Of a DNA stretch of 64,000 bases, positions 33,501-40,679 are shown piece after piece. The stretch is from Chitinophagaceae bacterium (GTDB taxonomy: Bacteria; Bacteroidota; Bacteroidia; Chitinophagales; Chitinophagaceae): NCBI GenBank assembly GCA_947454155.1, contig CANGIT010000004.1:62001-126000 (forward strand). The letters are read 5' to 3'. The notes under the pieces are model-generated. The model was not told the DNA's origin. It saw only the letters and a program-made list of their open reading frames with translations, and did no database searches. The position numbers and the translations under genes are program-made. Position 1 is the first letter of the stretch. Every line of letters begins with the position of its first letter.

Positions 33501-34364
33501 GTTACTGCCATCACTACGGTTGCCGGTAATTTTACCGTGTGCATCGGTTCTACACTATCACTTACCGCATTATCTACCGTACCTACCGCCACACAATCGG
33601 CCATACAATATTTCCGCTGGACCAAACCGGCCAATACCACCATCACGGCAGCAAGTGCGGATAGCGCTACCATATCGTTGCGCATTGATGCCGGCTTCAC
33701 CGGAGGCAGCGTGAGTGTGAAAACCGCCAGTGCCTGCGGTTTCTATGGTGCCGCCAAAACGGCCACTTTGCAATATCTGCCGCCAACACCATCGGCTATC
33801 AGTTCGGCCACCGGATCTTACAATGCCTGTATCGGCAACAGCATCAGCTATTCGGTACTTGTAGCACAAGCACTTTCCTCCCAATCGGTAGCCACGGTAT
33901 TCCGCTGGACCAAACCGGCCAATACCTCCATTACATCAGCAACAGCAGACAGCTCCACCATCACCTTGCAGTTCAACACCGGCTTCATCGGCGGATCACT
34001 GACGGTAAGAGGTCAATCTTCTTGCGGCACGCAGGGCGCGGCCTATTCGCAAGTGCTCACGCATGGCGGTTGCCCGGCAGGCACCAGAACAACGCCTAAC
34101 GCTACTAACGACGGCGCCAACACGAAATTCGAAGCACAATTGTTCCCTAACCCTACCACCAGCGCCTTCAACCTCAAAGTGAGTGGTGCTTCGCAACTGC
34201 CTGTAGTGGTGAAGCTACGTGATGCAGAAGGCCGTTTGATGAAATCGTTCACCACCAAAGCGGGCGAGTTGGCCAATTTCGGCAACGACCTTGTGCCCGG
34301 TGTGTATATGATTGAAGTGATGCAGGGAGAGGAGAGAAAGGTGTTGAGAGGGGTGAGGATGTAG
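30564..34364 (+). CDS. Large secreted surface protein with two LamG-like domains, a FISUMP domain and T9SS tail
   Basis: 1266 residues, exported by Sec and then the T9SS. Signal peptide (about 1-22), two concanavalin/LamG-like modules (about 30-245 and 260-475, each starting with GLVAYYPFNG or GLVGYWPFCG and ending in YNRALSxxEVxxLYNA), a FISUMP-like domain (about 500-725, NIGSQTWMQKNLNVSKYRNG), a set of PKD/Ig-like bacterial repeats (about 730-1180, pattern TPGTITGATDVCSSF), and a type A T9SS sorting domain (about 1185-1266, LFPNPTTSAFNLKVSG to KVLRGVRM). Base composition alternates between AT-rich blocks (the LamG and FISUMP bodies) and GC-rich blocks (linkers and C-terminal half). Likely a surface adhesin or binding protein; ligand unknown. 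Confidence 0.9.
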   Translation: MKKLLLFLSVTFCILHFQLAQAQIPSYVPTNGLVAYYPFNGNANDASGNGNNGTLNGGVTFQNDRFGNQSKSCNFNGDGFIEIPSLLNIQYNPTTYSAWIRASSLVTDIRPLGAGVSIVGRDLCGQGIQGQLVVWHNPNVSINQQLDFYTGGSGVAFNYSVPLNQWIHVVFSWDQNDTMKLYVNGQLIQSTYSSSSGFLSNGMPPFRIGSGAGNCTNNSIGRSFWKGDIDEVTIYNRALSQSEITGLYNAGTNTCLPSYLPTTGLVGYWPFCGNANDESGNGNNGTVNGATLTTDRFGNASSSYAFDRISIKSIDVAQSATLNNMQNMSISLWCNLASYASPSNPGYNHFINKSSGLTTHQFVFANNINGLYCYYNNDPSFFSTNTLPSLNTWHNLTLTYSYNPLDTSTSLCKFYVDGILKNQFRTNAYLPITNFNLKIGSQTNLLVNNVDGKLDDIAIYNRALSATEVQNLYNASAPTTCIANITNNDTTICAGQSLTLNATAVASGSVTDINGNVYPTVNIGSQTWMQKNLNVSKYRNGDIIPQVTNVNQWAALTTGAWCWYNNDSATYAATYGKIYNGYAVKDSRGLAPDGWHVSTNSDWNILEKAVDPNVDTMWQATCGYQCGQISSTLGGLLKETGTTHWLSPNTGATDNYNFKALPGGYRNAIGSFLSIGELGQFYTSTNGPNGNTEAIFRTLLNNSSAIGSDYGYVNKNGFSVRCVKDIFNSNTSTYLWSNGTTTPSITVSPTATTTYYLTVTDANGNTCRDSVKVTVNTAIPATPGTITGATDVCSSFSSITAASSNAVTYSVAAMSTATSYTWAVPAGVTIVSGQGTNSISVTFANTFVSGAITVKANNACGSSTAARSLSVYRRVAATPGTVQKSFVPSVVAVTSVCGLASEVYMIRKVTYATSYNWSLALGTNATITHLNALGANDTAIRVTFAAGFVRDTIRVTAQTACSVSALRTVVLNATVTPPAVTAITTVAGNFTVCIGSTLSLTALSTVPTATQSAIQYFRWTKPANTTITAASADSATISLRIDAGFTGGSVSVKTASACGFYGAAKTATLQYLPPTPSAISSATGSYNACIGNSISYSVLVAQALSSQSVATVFRWTKPANTSITSATADSSTITLQFNTGFIGGSLTVRGQSSCGTQGAAYSQVLTHGGCPAGTRTTPNATNDGANTKFEAQLFPNPTTSAFNLKVSGASQLPVVVKLRDAEGRLMKSFTTKAGELANFGNDLVPGVYMIEVMQGEERKVLRGVRM

Positions 34365-34387
34365 GAGAATGAATATTTTTAAGGTTA

Positions 34388-34422
34388 TTGCCATTGTTGG
34401 TGTGAGCACCAACAATGAGCAA
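34388..34422 (+). repeat. 35-bp palindromic element, copy D
   Basis: TTGCCATTGTTGGTG, loop TGAG, CACCAACAATGAGCAA. It begins 24 bases after the surface-protein stop codon. Confidence 0.88.
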
Positions 34423-34425
34423 AAT

Positions 34426-34469
34426 CTAAATCAAAAGCCCTTCGATAATTCGAAGGGCTTTTGATTTAG
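34426..34469. terminator. Long bidirectional terminator hairpin 1
   Basis: 20-bp perfect stem (34426-34445 with 34450-34469, core AAAAGCCCTTCGA) and a 4-base loop, with A- and T-rich flanks on both sides. Ends the surface-protein transcript. Confidence 0.85.
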
Positions 34470-34485
34470 GAAAGAGAATGACACC

Positions 34486-34520
34486 TTGCCATTGTTGGTG
34501 TTAACACCAACAATGAGCAA
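34486..34520 (+). repeat. 35-bp palindromic element, copy E
   Basis: TTGCCATTGTTGGTGT, loop-free centre TTAA, ACACCAACAATGAGCAA. Identical to copy F over its whole length. Confidence 0.9.
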
Positions 34521-34562
34521 GAAAAAAATCAGACCACTATTTGAGCAAGAAAAAAATGGTTA

Positions 34563-34597
34563 TTGCCATTGTTGGTGTTAACACCAACAATGAGCAA
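34563..34597 (+). repeat. 35-bp palindromic element, copy F
   Basis: TTGCCATTGTTGGTGT and ACACCAACAATGAGCAA around the centre; identical to copy E, and followed, as copy D is, by an AAATC then terminator hairpin. Confidence 0.9.
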
Positions 34598-34605
34598 ATT
34601 CAAAT

Positions 34606-34637
34606 CAAAAGCCCTTCGATAATTCGAAGGGCTTTTG
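34606..34637. terminator. Terminator hairpin 2 (copy of hairpin 1)
   Basis: 14-bp perfect stem CAAAAGCCCTTCGA with its complement around TAAT. It shares sequence with hairpin 1 and faces the end of pdhC; probably ends both the plus and the minus transcript. Confidence 0.85.
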
Positions 34638-34680
34638 TCAATTTATATGAAAATTAAGTTTGTTAGTTTTTACAACAATA

Positions 34681-34739
34681 AAACCCTAAACCCTAAACCC
34701 TAAACCCCAAACAACAAACATCCAGCTTCCAGCTTCCAG
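34681..34739. repeat. CCCTAAA heptamer array and TCCAGCT heptamers
   Basis: ACCCTAA three times, ACCCCAA, then ACAACAA (34683-34717), followed by TCCAGCT twice with a partial third (34721-34739). The first unit resembles a plant-type telomere repeat, but this is only a short bacterial array of 7-mers like the two others. Confidence 0.85.
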
Positions 34740-34750
34740 TATCAAGAAAC

Positions 34751-35971
34751 CTACACCAACATCGTCACCGGATTCTCCAGGTACTTCTTCAGTGTTTGCA
34801 GGAACGAAGCCCCCACAGCGCCATCCACGCTTCTGTGGTCGCAGCTGAGGTTGAGCTTCATCACGTTGGTAACGTCGAAGCCGTTGCCTTTTTTCACCAC
34901 CACTTCCTTGATGCGGCCTACGGCGAGTATGCAACTGTCGGGCGGATTAATGATAGCGGTAAAATCTTCGATGTCCATCATACCCAGATTGGAGATGGTG
35001 AAGGTGTTGCCACTGAATTCGGCAGGTTGCAGTTTTTTATCTTTCGCTTTGGCGTATAATGATTTGGTTTCTGCGGCAATTTGCGACAACGATTTCTGAT
35101 CGGCGAATTTGATCACGGGCACAATCAATCCATCGGGCATGGCCACAGCCGAACCGATATGAATATGATGATTGCGGCGGATGAAGTCGTTCATCCAGCT
35201 GCTGTTCACATCAGGGTGCTGACGGAGGGCTGCCGCACAAGCTTTGATGATCATATCGTTGAAAGACACTTTCACCGGACTTACTTCGTTGATGGCATTT
35301 CTGGCCGCCATGGCATTGTCCATGTTGATTTCCATCGTCAGATAGAAATGCGGTGCATTGAACATGCTTTCGCTCAAACGACGGGCAATGGTTTTGCGCA
35401 TTTGTGTCAGTGGAATATCGGTGAAGCCTTCTTCGCCGGTAGCTGTGAAACTGATCGCCGGTGCAGTTGACGCTGCGGCGGCAGGTGTATATTGGTCAAT
35501 GTCTTTTTTAATCACTCTTCCGCCATCACCACTGCCCGATACTTTGCTGATGTCGATGCCTTTGTCGGCTGCAATTTTTTTGGCGAGGGGAGATGCTTTC
35601 ACTCTTTCGTCACTGGCTTCAACTGTTGCAACAGGCGCAGCAGCTGTAGTCGTTGCGGCCTCGGTAGTTGTGGCAGCGGCAGGAGCGGCAGGCGCTGCAG
35701 GCGCATCAGTCAGCAAGGATTGAAATTCTTCTCCTTCTTTACCAATCACCGCTATGATACCATCTACTTTTACCGCATTTCCGGCTTCAATGCCGATGTA
35801 TAACAATACCCCTTCGTTGTAGCTTTCCAGCTCCATCGTGGCTTTATCGGTTTCCACTTCGGCCAGTACATCTCCGGGTTTTATCTTATCGCCTACTTTT
35901 TTATTCCAGGATACGATTTTACCATCGGTCATGGTATCACTCAGTCTGGGCATTCTTAATACTTCTGCCAT
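34751..35971 (-). CDS. pdhC: Pyruvate dehydrogenase complex E2 (dihydrolipoamide acetyltransferase)
   Basis: Core of the pyruvate dehydrogenase complex: transfers acetyl groups from lipoamide to CoA. 406 residues. One lipoyl domain (about 1-80, lipoyl-Lys in VETDKATMELES), an Ala/Thr/Pro-rich linker (about 90-120), a peripheral subunit-binding domain (about 125-160, VKASPLAKKIAADKGIDISK) and the catalytic domain with the active-site DHRSVDGAVGA. Only one lipoyl domain is present, fewer than in many homologues. Lipoyl/PSBD order and the E2 class are clear; a 2-oxoglutarate or branched-chain role is less likely. E1 and E3 are not adjacent. Confidence 0.93.
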   Translation of the reverse strand: MAEVLRMPRLSDTMTDGKIVSWNKKVGDKIKPGDVLAEVETDKATMELESYNEGVLLYIGIEAGNAVKVDGIIAVIGKEGEEFQSLLTDAPAAPAAPAAATTTEAATTTAAAPVATVEASDERVKASPLAKKIAADKGIDISKVSGSGDGGRVIKKDIDQYTPAAAASTAPAISFTATGEEGFTDIPLTQMRKTIARRLSESMFNAPHFYLTMEINMDNAMAARNAINEVSPVKVSFNDMIIKACAAALRQHPDVNSSWMNDFIRRNHHIHIGSAVAMPDGLIVPVIKFADQKSLSQIAAETKSLYAKAKDKKLQPAEFSGNTFTISNLGMMDIEDFTAIINPPDSCILAVGRIKEVVVKKGNGFDVTNVMKLNLSCDHRSVDGAVGASFLQTLKKYLENPVTMLV

Positions 35972-36079
35972 ATGAATTCTTTTAAATTGAATTTTGAGCC
36001 CCGAAATTAGTAATATTTAAGGAAAATCCGACCAATGAAAAGAATAATTCAAAGCGTTGATTCTTTACATTGATTTTGT

Positions 36080-37867
36080 TTAAAATTCCAGCTCCAGACG
36101 CAGGTCTTCCTTTAAAATTTTTATCAAAGGGTATTGCTCCGACAGCAACTGGTAATGCTCTTTGGTGCTCAGCGGCTTGGGCCCCTGTGGCGTTTCGGAA
36201 GGAACTTCGGTTAGCGTTACCTGATATTTGAAATACCGGTTGTTGAAAAATTCCTGAAAATGATTGATCAGGGATGAGGTTTCGGCATCGATGAACTTTT
36301 GCTGGATGTTGCTGCCGGTGTCGATGATGAGGTTGTTTTCGTCAACAATCTGCAGATGGGCCATTTTGAAGTTGGTGGCCGCCGAATGATTGCCGTTGGC
36401 GGTAAGCTTGTCGATATATGCTTGCCAGGCTTCCTGCATCGACTCCGGAGTCAGCGGTCGCACCGGACTGGTTTTGCTCATCTCGTTTTTGGCTTGCTCG
36501 CGCAATTTGTTCAGCGACCCCAGTTTGGTGGTCACTTTCTGAACAGGAGGTGCCGGCTCGGTTTTCAACACGGGAGGAGTTGGCGGTGTAACAGGTGCCG
36601 CCGCTTTGGGCTTTTCTATCAACAGCGTTGCCGCAGGTGTTTCGGTTTTGAGGGTAGGCGCAGTAACCTTGGGTTGTACCGGCGAAAATCCACGAATGGC
36701 TTTGAAGGAGACGGGCTTAAGGACTTCCGTCATTTTTTTTTTGTCAAGGCCTTCCCCCTGACTGAGCTGTATGGCCTGATGCAGATAAGTGAGTTTGATG
36801 AGCGTGAGCTCTACCTGCAGTTTTTTATTTCTGGCCTGGCGGTATTGTAAGGTCGATTCGTTGATGATGTTCAGGGCGCCGATCAGCCAGCCGGTATCTA
36901 CCGATCTGGCGTTTTCGATATACTTCGGTTTGAAATCTTCTGCCACATCCAGCAAAACCATGGCCTTTTCATCTTTACATACCATGATGTTGCGGATGAA
37001 CTCCGAAAATCCTTCCAGAAAAGTATCACCTTCAAATCCTTTCTGATTGATCAGGTCATACATCAGCAAGACATCTGTAAGCTGTTGATGCTGCATGAAA
37101 CCCATCAGCTTGAAGTAATAATCTTCATCGAGTATGTTGAGGTGCTCTAACGTGTTGGCATAGGTGAGATGACCGCTTGTGAAACTCACAATTTTGTCGA
37201 GTATGCTCAGGGCGTCGCGCAAACAGCCTTCACTTTTTTGTGCAATCACATGAAGCGCCGAAGTTTCGGCATCTATTTTTTCCTTTTGGATGATTTCCTG
37301 CAGATGGTCAACAGTATCCTGTGTGGTGATTCTCTTGAAATCGAAAATCTGACAGCGGCTCAGGATCGTGGGAAGAATTTTTTGTTTCTCTGTGGTGGCC
37401 AGGATGAAGATGGCATAAGGTGGCGGCTCTTCCAGCGTTTTCAGAAATGCGTTGAAGGCATTGGAGGTGAGCATGTGAACCTCATCCACGATATACACTT
37501 TGTACAAACCCGATTGCGGCGCGAATCTCACCGAGTCAATCACCTCTCGCATATCCTCTACGGAGTTGTTGCTGGCGGCATCGAGTTCATGAATGTTGAA
37601 GGAAGCGCCGTTGTCGAAAGAAGTACAGCTGTTGCAGGTATTGCAGGCTTCTCCGTCGGGGGTTCTGTTTTCGCAATTGATGGTTTTGGCCAGGATGCGC
37701 GCGCAAGTGGTTTTACCTACCCCTCTGGGCCCGCAGAACAAGAATGCATGGGCCAGCTGGTTGTTGTTGATCGCATTTTTCAATGTGGTGGTGATATGCG
37801 ATTGCCCGATGACGGTACTGAAATTCTGGGGTCTGTATTTCCTGGCTGAAACAATGAATTTATCCAT
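36080..37867 (-). CDS. dnaX: DNA polymerase III subunit gamma/tau
   Basis: Clamp-loader ATPase subunit of the replicative polymerase. The ATG at 37867 (MDKFIVSARKYRPQNFSTVI) gives 595 residues; the longer open frame adds 13 residues without family match. Walker A FLFCGPRGVGKTTCARILAK, the Cys4 zinc module CENRTPDGEACNTCNSC, the Walker B region VYIVDEVHMLT, sensor SRCQIFDFKRI, domain III (about 230-370), a Pro/Ala/Thr-rich linker (about 395-470) and a C-terminal tau-like domain. No frameshift signal for a short gamma form was identified. Confidence 0.96.
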   Translation of the reverse strand: MDKFIVSARKYRPQNFSTVIGQSHITTTLKNAINNNQLAHAFLFCGPRGVGKTTCARILAKTINCENRTPDGEACNTCNSCTSFDNGASFNIHELDAASNNSVEDMREVIDSVRFAPQSGLYKVYIVDEVHMLTSNAFNAFLKTLEEPPPYAIFILATTEKQKILPTILSRCQIFDFKRITTQDTVDHLQEIIQKEKIDAETSALHVIAQKSEGCLRDALSILDKIVSFTSGHLTYANTLEHLNILDEDYYFKLMGFMQHQQLTDVLLMYDLINQKGFEGDTFLEGFSEFIRNIMVCKDEKAMVLLDVAEDFKPKYIENARSVDTGWLIGALNIINESTLQYRQARNKKLQVELTLIKLTYLHQAIQLSQGEGLDKKKMTEVLKPVSFKAIRGFSPVQPKVTAPTLKTETPAATLLIEKPKAAAPVTPPTPPVLKTEPAPPVQKVTTKLGSLNKLREQAKNEMSKTSPVRPLTPESMQEAWQAYIDKLTANGNHSAATNFKMAHLQIVDENNLIIDTGSNIQQKFIDAETSSLINHFQEFFNNRYFKYQVTLTEVPSETPQGPKPLSTKEHYQLLSEQYPLIKILKEDLRLELEF

Positions 37868-37903
37868 GGCAGATGTCTTGCACGCTGTTGTTGAAACGAA
37901 CTT

Positions 37904-37911
37904 CAAATGTA
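37904..37911 (-). promoter_or_regulatory. Candidate dnaX promoter (-7 box)
   Basis: The minus strand reads TACATTTG, an exact TAnnTTTG match, 36 bases upstream of the dnaX ATG and between the GNAT-like gene and dnaX. Confidence 0.4.
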
Positions 37912-37928
37912 AAGCAATAATCTCAAAA

Positions 37929-39095
37929 TCATATCGACGGATGTCGCTTAAATGGCTTGGTTCTGTCGAAAAGATAACGGAAAGTGGTCAGTTTCCTGCT
38001 GATGAAAACCTCGCCCAATCCCGAGGCGATGTTGATCATTTTGGGATTGAAATCGCCTATCCATTGCATTTCATAATCTTCGTAAGGCATGGAGGGTTGC
38101 TGCAGCAATTTGGCCGCTTCCGCAATCAGGTAAGAATCTACGCCCTTGCCCTGAAACTCGGGCACAACGCCAAATACGAGGCCGGTGCATTTGGAATTGG
38201 GTTTGAACTTTTTGATCCAGAGAAAATACAACTTGTGCAAAATGCCAAATCGTCCGTTCAGGTATTTGAACCATTGGTTCAGGTCGGGTAAATTGATGAA
38301 AATGCCGATGGGTGTTTCGCCATGATAGGCAAACCATAATATCCTTTCATCCATCACCGGTTTCATTTTACGAAACATCAGCACCACCTGCTCTTTGGCA
38401 ATCTGTTTCAGTCCGCCATGGCCGGCCCAGGCTTTATTGTATACTTCTGCGAAATCTGCGGCGTATTTTTCGAGGGATGATTTTTCAAGATGCCGAGCCG
38501 TGAAGGCGGCATCCGCGGCAACAATATCATGGCGGTCCCAAACCTTCTGCTGCAAAGGCTTTTTTACTTTCATGCCAAAGCAAATCTGATGATAAAAAGC
38601 CTGGAAGCCGTATTCTTCAAACAAATCGCGGTAGTAAGGCGGATTATAGTTCATGCCGTACAAGGGTTCATGAAAGCCATCAGTCACCATGCCCCACCAT
38701 TTGTCTCTTTCGCCAAAATTGATGGGTCCATCCATCATCTCGGCACCTTCTTTCAACAGCCAGTGGCGTGCATTGTCGAGCAGCAGGTCGGCTGCGGTTT
38801 GATCGTTGATGCATTCAAAAAATCCAATACCGCCGGCCATGCCTTCATCGCCTTTGTTTTTATATTTCTTGTTGGTGAAGGCGGCGATTCTGCCAATGGC
38901 TTGCTGCTCTTCATTCAGCAGCACCCAGCGCTGAAGTTTTCCTGTGCGGTAAAACTTATTCTTCTTTTCATCGAAAATATCTTTGATGTCCTGTAGCAAA
39001 GGTTGGATCCAGTTGTTGTCGTGCCGGTAAATGAAAGAAGGAACACTGTAAAAAAGTTGTTCTTCCCGGCTGTTGTGTACAGGGATGATGGTCAT
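37929..39095 (-). CDS. GNAT-like protein of unknown function
   Basis: 388 residues. The C-terminal half has the N-acetyltransferase A motif around FGVVPEFQGKGVDSYLIAEA, and the N-terminal half has a conserved signature (PINFGERDKWWGMVTDGFHE and YNPPYYRDLFEEYGF). This two-part arrangement resembles YghO-type proteins, whose function is not established. No signal peptide or membrane segment. The gene is in the minus-strand cluster between dnaX and the hydroxylase; substrate unknown. Confidence 0.65.
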   Translation of the reverse strand: MTIIPVHNSREEQLFYSVPSFIYRHDNNWIQPLLQDIKDIFDEKKNKFYRTGKLQRWVLLNEEQQAIGRIAAFTNKKYKNKGDEGMAGGIGFFECINDQTAADLLLDNARHWLLKEGAEMMDGPINFGERDKWWGMVTDGFHEPLYGMNYNPPYYRDLFEEYGFQAFYHQICFGMKVKKPLQQKVWDRHDIVAADAAFTARHLEKSSLEKYAADFAEVYNKAWAGHGGLKQIAKEQVVLMFRKMKPVMDERILWFAYHGETPIGIFINLPDLNQWFKYLNGRFGILHKLYFLWIKKFKPNSKCTGLVFGVVPEFQGKGVDSYLIAEAAKLLQQPSMPYEDYEMQWIGDFNPKMINIASGLGEVFISRKLTTFRYLFDRTKPFKRHPSI

Positions 39096-39131
39096 GGAAT
39101 AAAATTAACGGATATTGTTTGCTGTAAAAAA

Positions 39132-40016
39132 TTACTTCAGTTCTTTACGCAATTCATTGGATGTTTTGGAACTGCCGTCATGGCTCCAGCCCGGAGGCAT
39201 ATAGAGATATTTGAGCCGGGTGCGCAAAGGCACTTTGCGTGTAAGGTCTTTTCTGATGGCCATCCATTCGTGTAGTATCAGCTTGAAGGGATTGTTGGTG
39301 CGGGGGATGGGCTTGGTGAGGCCGTATTTCACGGGCTCCGATTCCAGCTCTTCCTGGAAGGTGCCGAACATTTTATCCCAGATGATCAGGCACATGCCCA
39401 TGTTTTTATCGAGGTACAATACATTGCTGGCGTGGTGCACCCGATGGTGGGAGGGACTCACAAAAAAAAGTTCAAACCAGCGCGGCATGCGTTTGATGTA
39501 TTGGGTGTGCACTAAGATGCCATAGGTTTGGGTGAGTGAATACATGAACAGGATATCCAGCGGCTTGAACCCCAGAAAAGTGAGCGGGATGAAATAAATG
39601 AACCGGTATACAGGCTGAAACACAGACGACCTGAAGCCGGTAGTGAGGTTGTATTCTTCGGAGGAATGATGGGTGACGTGAACCGCCCAGAACATGCGGG
39701 AATAATGGTCTACCGTATGTTCTACATAAAAAGCAAAATCTTCCAGCAAAAAAAGCAATCCCCAGTAGAGGTATGGGTTTTCAATGCTGGTTACCCGATG
39801 ATCATAACACCAGAGTAGTATCCCCACATAAAACAAGCCCCTTAAAAAAAAGTCGATGCTGGCATTCATCAGCGTGAAATACACATTTTGCAGGGTTTCG
39901 CGCAGGGAGTAAAAATGCCGGTGCTGTACATTGCTCATCACTATTTCGGCCCCGATGATGATGGAATAAAAGGGGATGGAAAACAACAGAAAAATGGCTT
40001 CCCGGCTCGAATGCAT
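39132..40016 (-). CDS. Sterol desaturase / fatty acid hydroxylase family membrane protein
   Basis: 294 residues with about four hydrophobic segments in the inner membrane. The di-iron histidine boxes are visible: HTVDHYSRMFWAVHVTHHSS and the second box HHRVHHASN (PSHHRVHHAS), spaced as in the family, which uses oxygen to hydroxylate or desaturate lipids. The substrate (fatty acid, hopanoid, carotenoid or sterol-like) cannot be read. It follows frr by 34 bases in the same direction. Confidence 0.87.
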   Translation of the reverse strand: MHSSREAIFLLFSIPFYSIIIGAEIVMSNVQHRHFYSLRETLQNVYFTLMNASIDFFLRGLFYVGILLWCYDHRVTSIENPYLYWGLLFLLEDFAFYVEHTVDHYSRMFWAVHVTHHSSEEYNLTTGFRSSVFQPVYRFIYFIPLTFLGFKPLDILFMYSLTQTYGILVHTQYIKRMPRWFELFFVSPSHHRVHHASNVLYLDKNMGMCLIIWDKMFGTFQEELESEPVKYGLTKPIPRTNNPFKLILHEWMAIRKDLTRKVPLRTRLKYLYMPPGWSHDGSSKTSNELRKELK

Positions 40017-40050
40017 GGTGGATGTATTGGATAGATAAAAGTGATGCTGA

Positions 40051-40611
40051 TTATACCGACATGATTTCCTTCTCTTTGGCGGCCAGCACTTTTTCTACCA
40101 AAGAAATGAAGGAATCAGTTTCATCCTGGATGTTTTTTTCAGCATCCTTGCAGATGTCTTCACTCAATCCGTCTTTTTGCAGTTTTTTTACTTGCTCAAT
40201 GGCGTCTCTGCGGATGTTTCTGATGGAAATTTTGGCTTGTTCGCCTTCGCCGCCGCATTTTTTCACCAGTTCTTTTCTTCTTTCTTCTGTCAGAGGCGGT
40301 AAGAAAAGGCGGATATTGACGCCGTCATTTTGAGGAGTGACGCCGATATTGGCCGCCATGATACCACGCTCGATCGGTTGCAGCATCGATTTTTCCCAGG
40401 GTTGGATGGAAATGGTGCGGGCATCCAGCACCGTTACATTGGCCACCTGTTGCAAAGGTGTGGGATTACCATAGTATTCCACCATGATACCGTCCAACAT
40501 GGCCGGACTGGCCTTGCCTGCTCTGATTTTTGAAAGTTCTGATTCAAAATGGCGTATCGCCTTCGACATGTTTTCGGGGGTATCGCTGAGTATCTGGTTG
40601 ATATCTGACAT
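40051..40611 (-). CDS. frr: Ribosome recycling factor
   Basis: Works with EF-G to split ribosomes after termination. 186 residues, the standard length. Signatures: MSKAIRHFESELSKIRAGKA, ANVTVLDARTISIQPWEKSM, GVNIRLFLPPLTEERRKELV and VKKCGGEGEQAKISIRNIR. It is in the minus-strand run after the WecA-type transferase and before the hydroxylase. Confidence 0.98.
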   Translation of the reverse strand: MSDINQILSDTPENMSKAIRHFESELSKIRAGKASPAMLDGIMVEYYGNPTPLQQVANVTVLDARTISIQPWEKSMLQPIERGIMAANIGVTPQNDGVNIRLFLPPLTEERRKELVKKCGGEGEQAKISIRNIRRDAIEQVKKLQKDGLSEDICKDAEKNIQDETDSFISLVEKVLAAKEKEIMSV

Positions 40612-40679
40612 AATTGTTTTTTATTGGCTGCAAAATTATGGAAATTGAAATTCAAAAAAGAGCGCTAATAAAGTAAAAA

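Larger units (their letters stand above)
34365..34750. other. Spacer with palindromic elements, terminator hairpins and heptamer array
   Basis: 386 bases between the surface-protein gene and pdhC. It holds copies D, E and F of the palindromic element, two near-identical terminator hairpins and a CCCTAAA-type array; no gene is recognisable. Confidence 0.85.

Noticed and set aside
34681..34711. Telomere-like CCCTAAA repeat as a sign of plant contamination
   Set aside because: The flanks are continuous with bacterial genes and the units share the ACnnnAA frame of the other local arrays.
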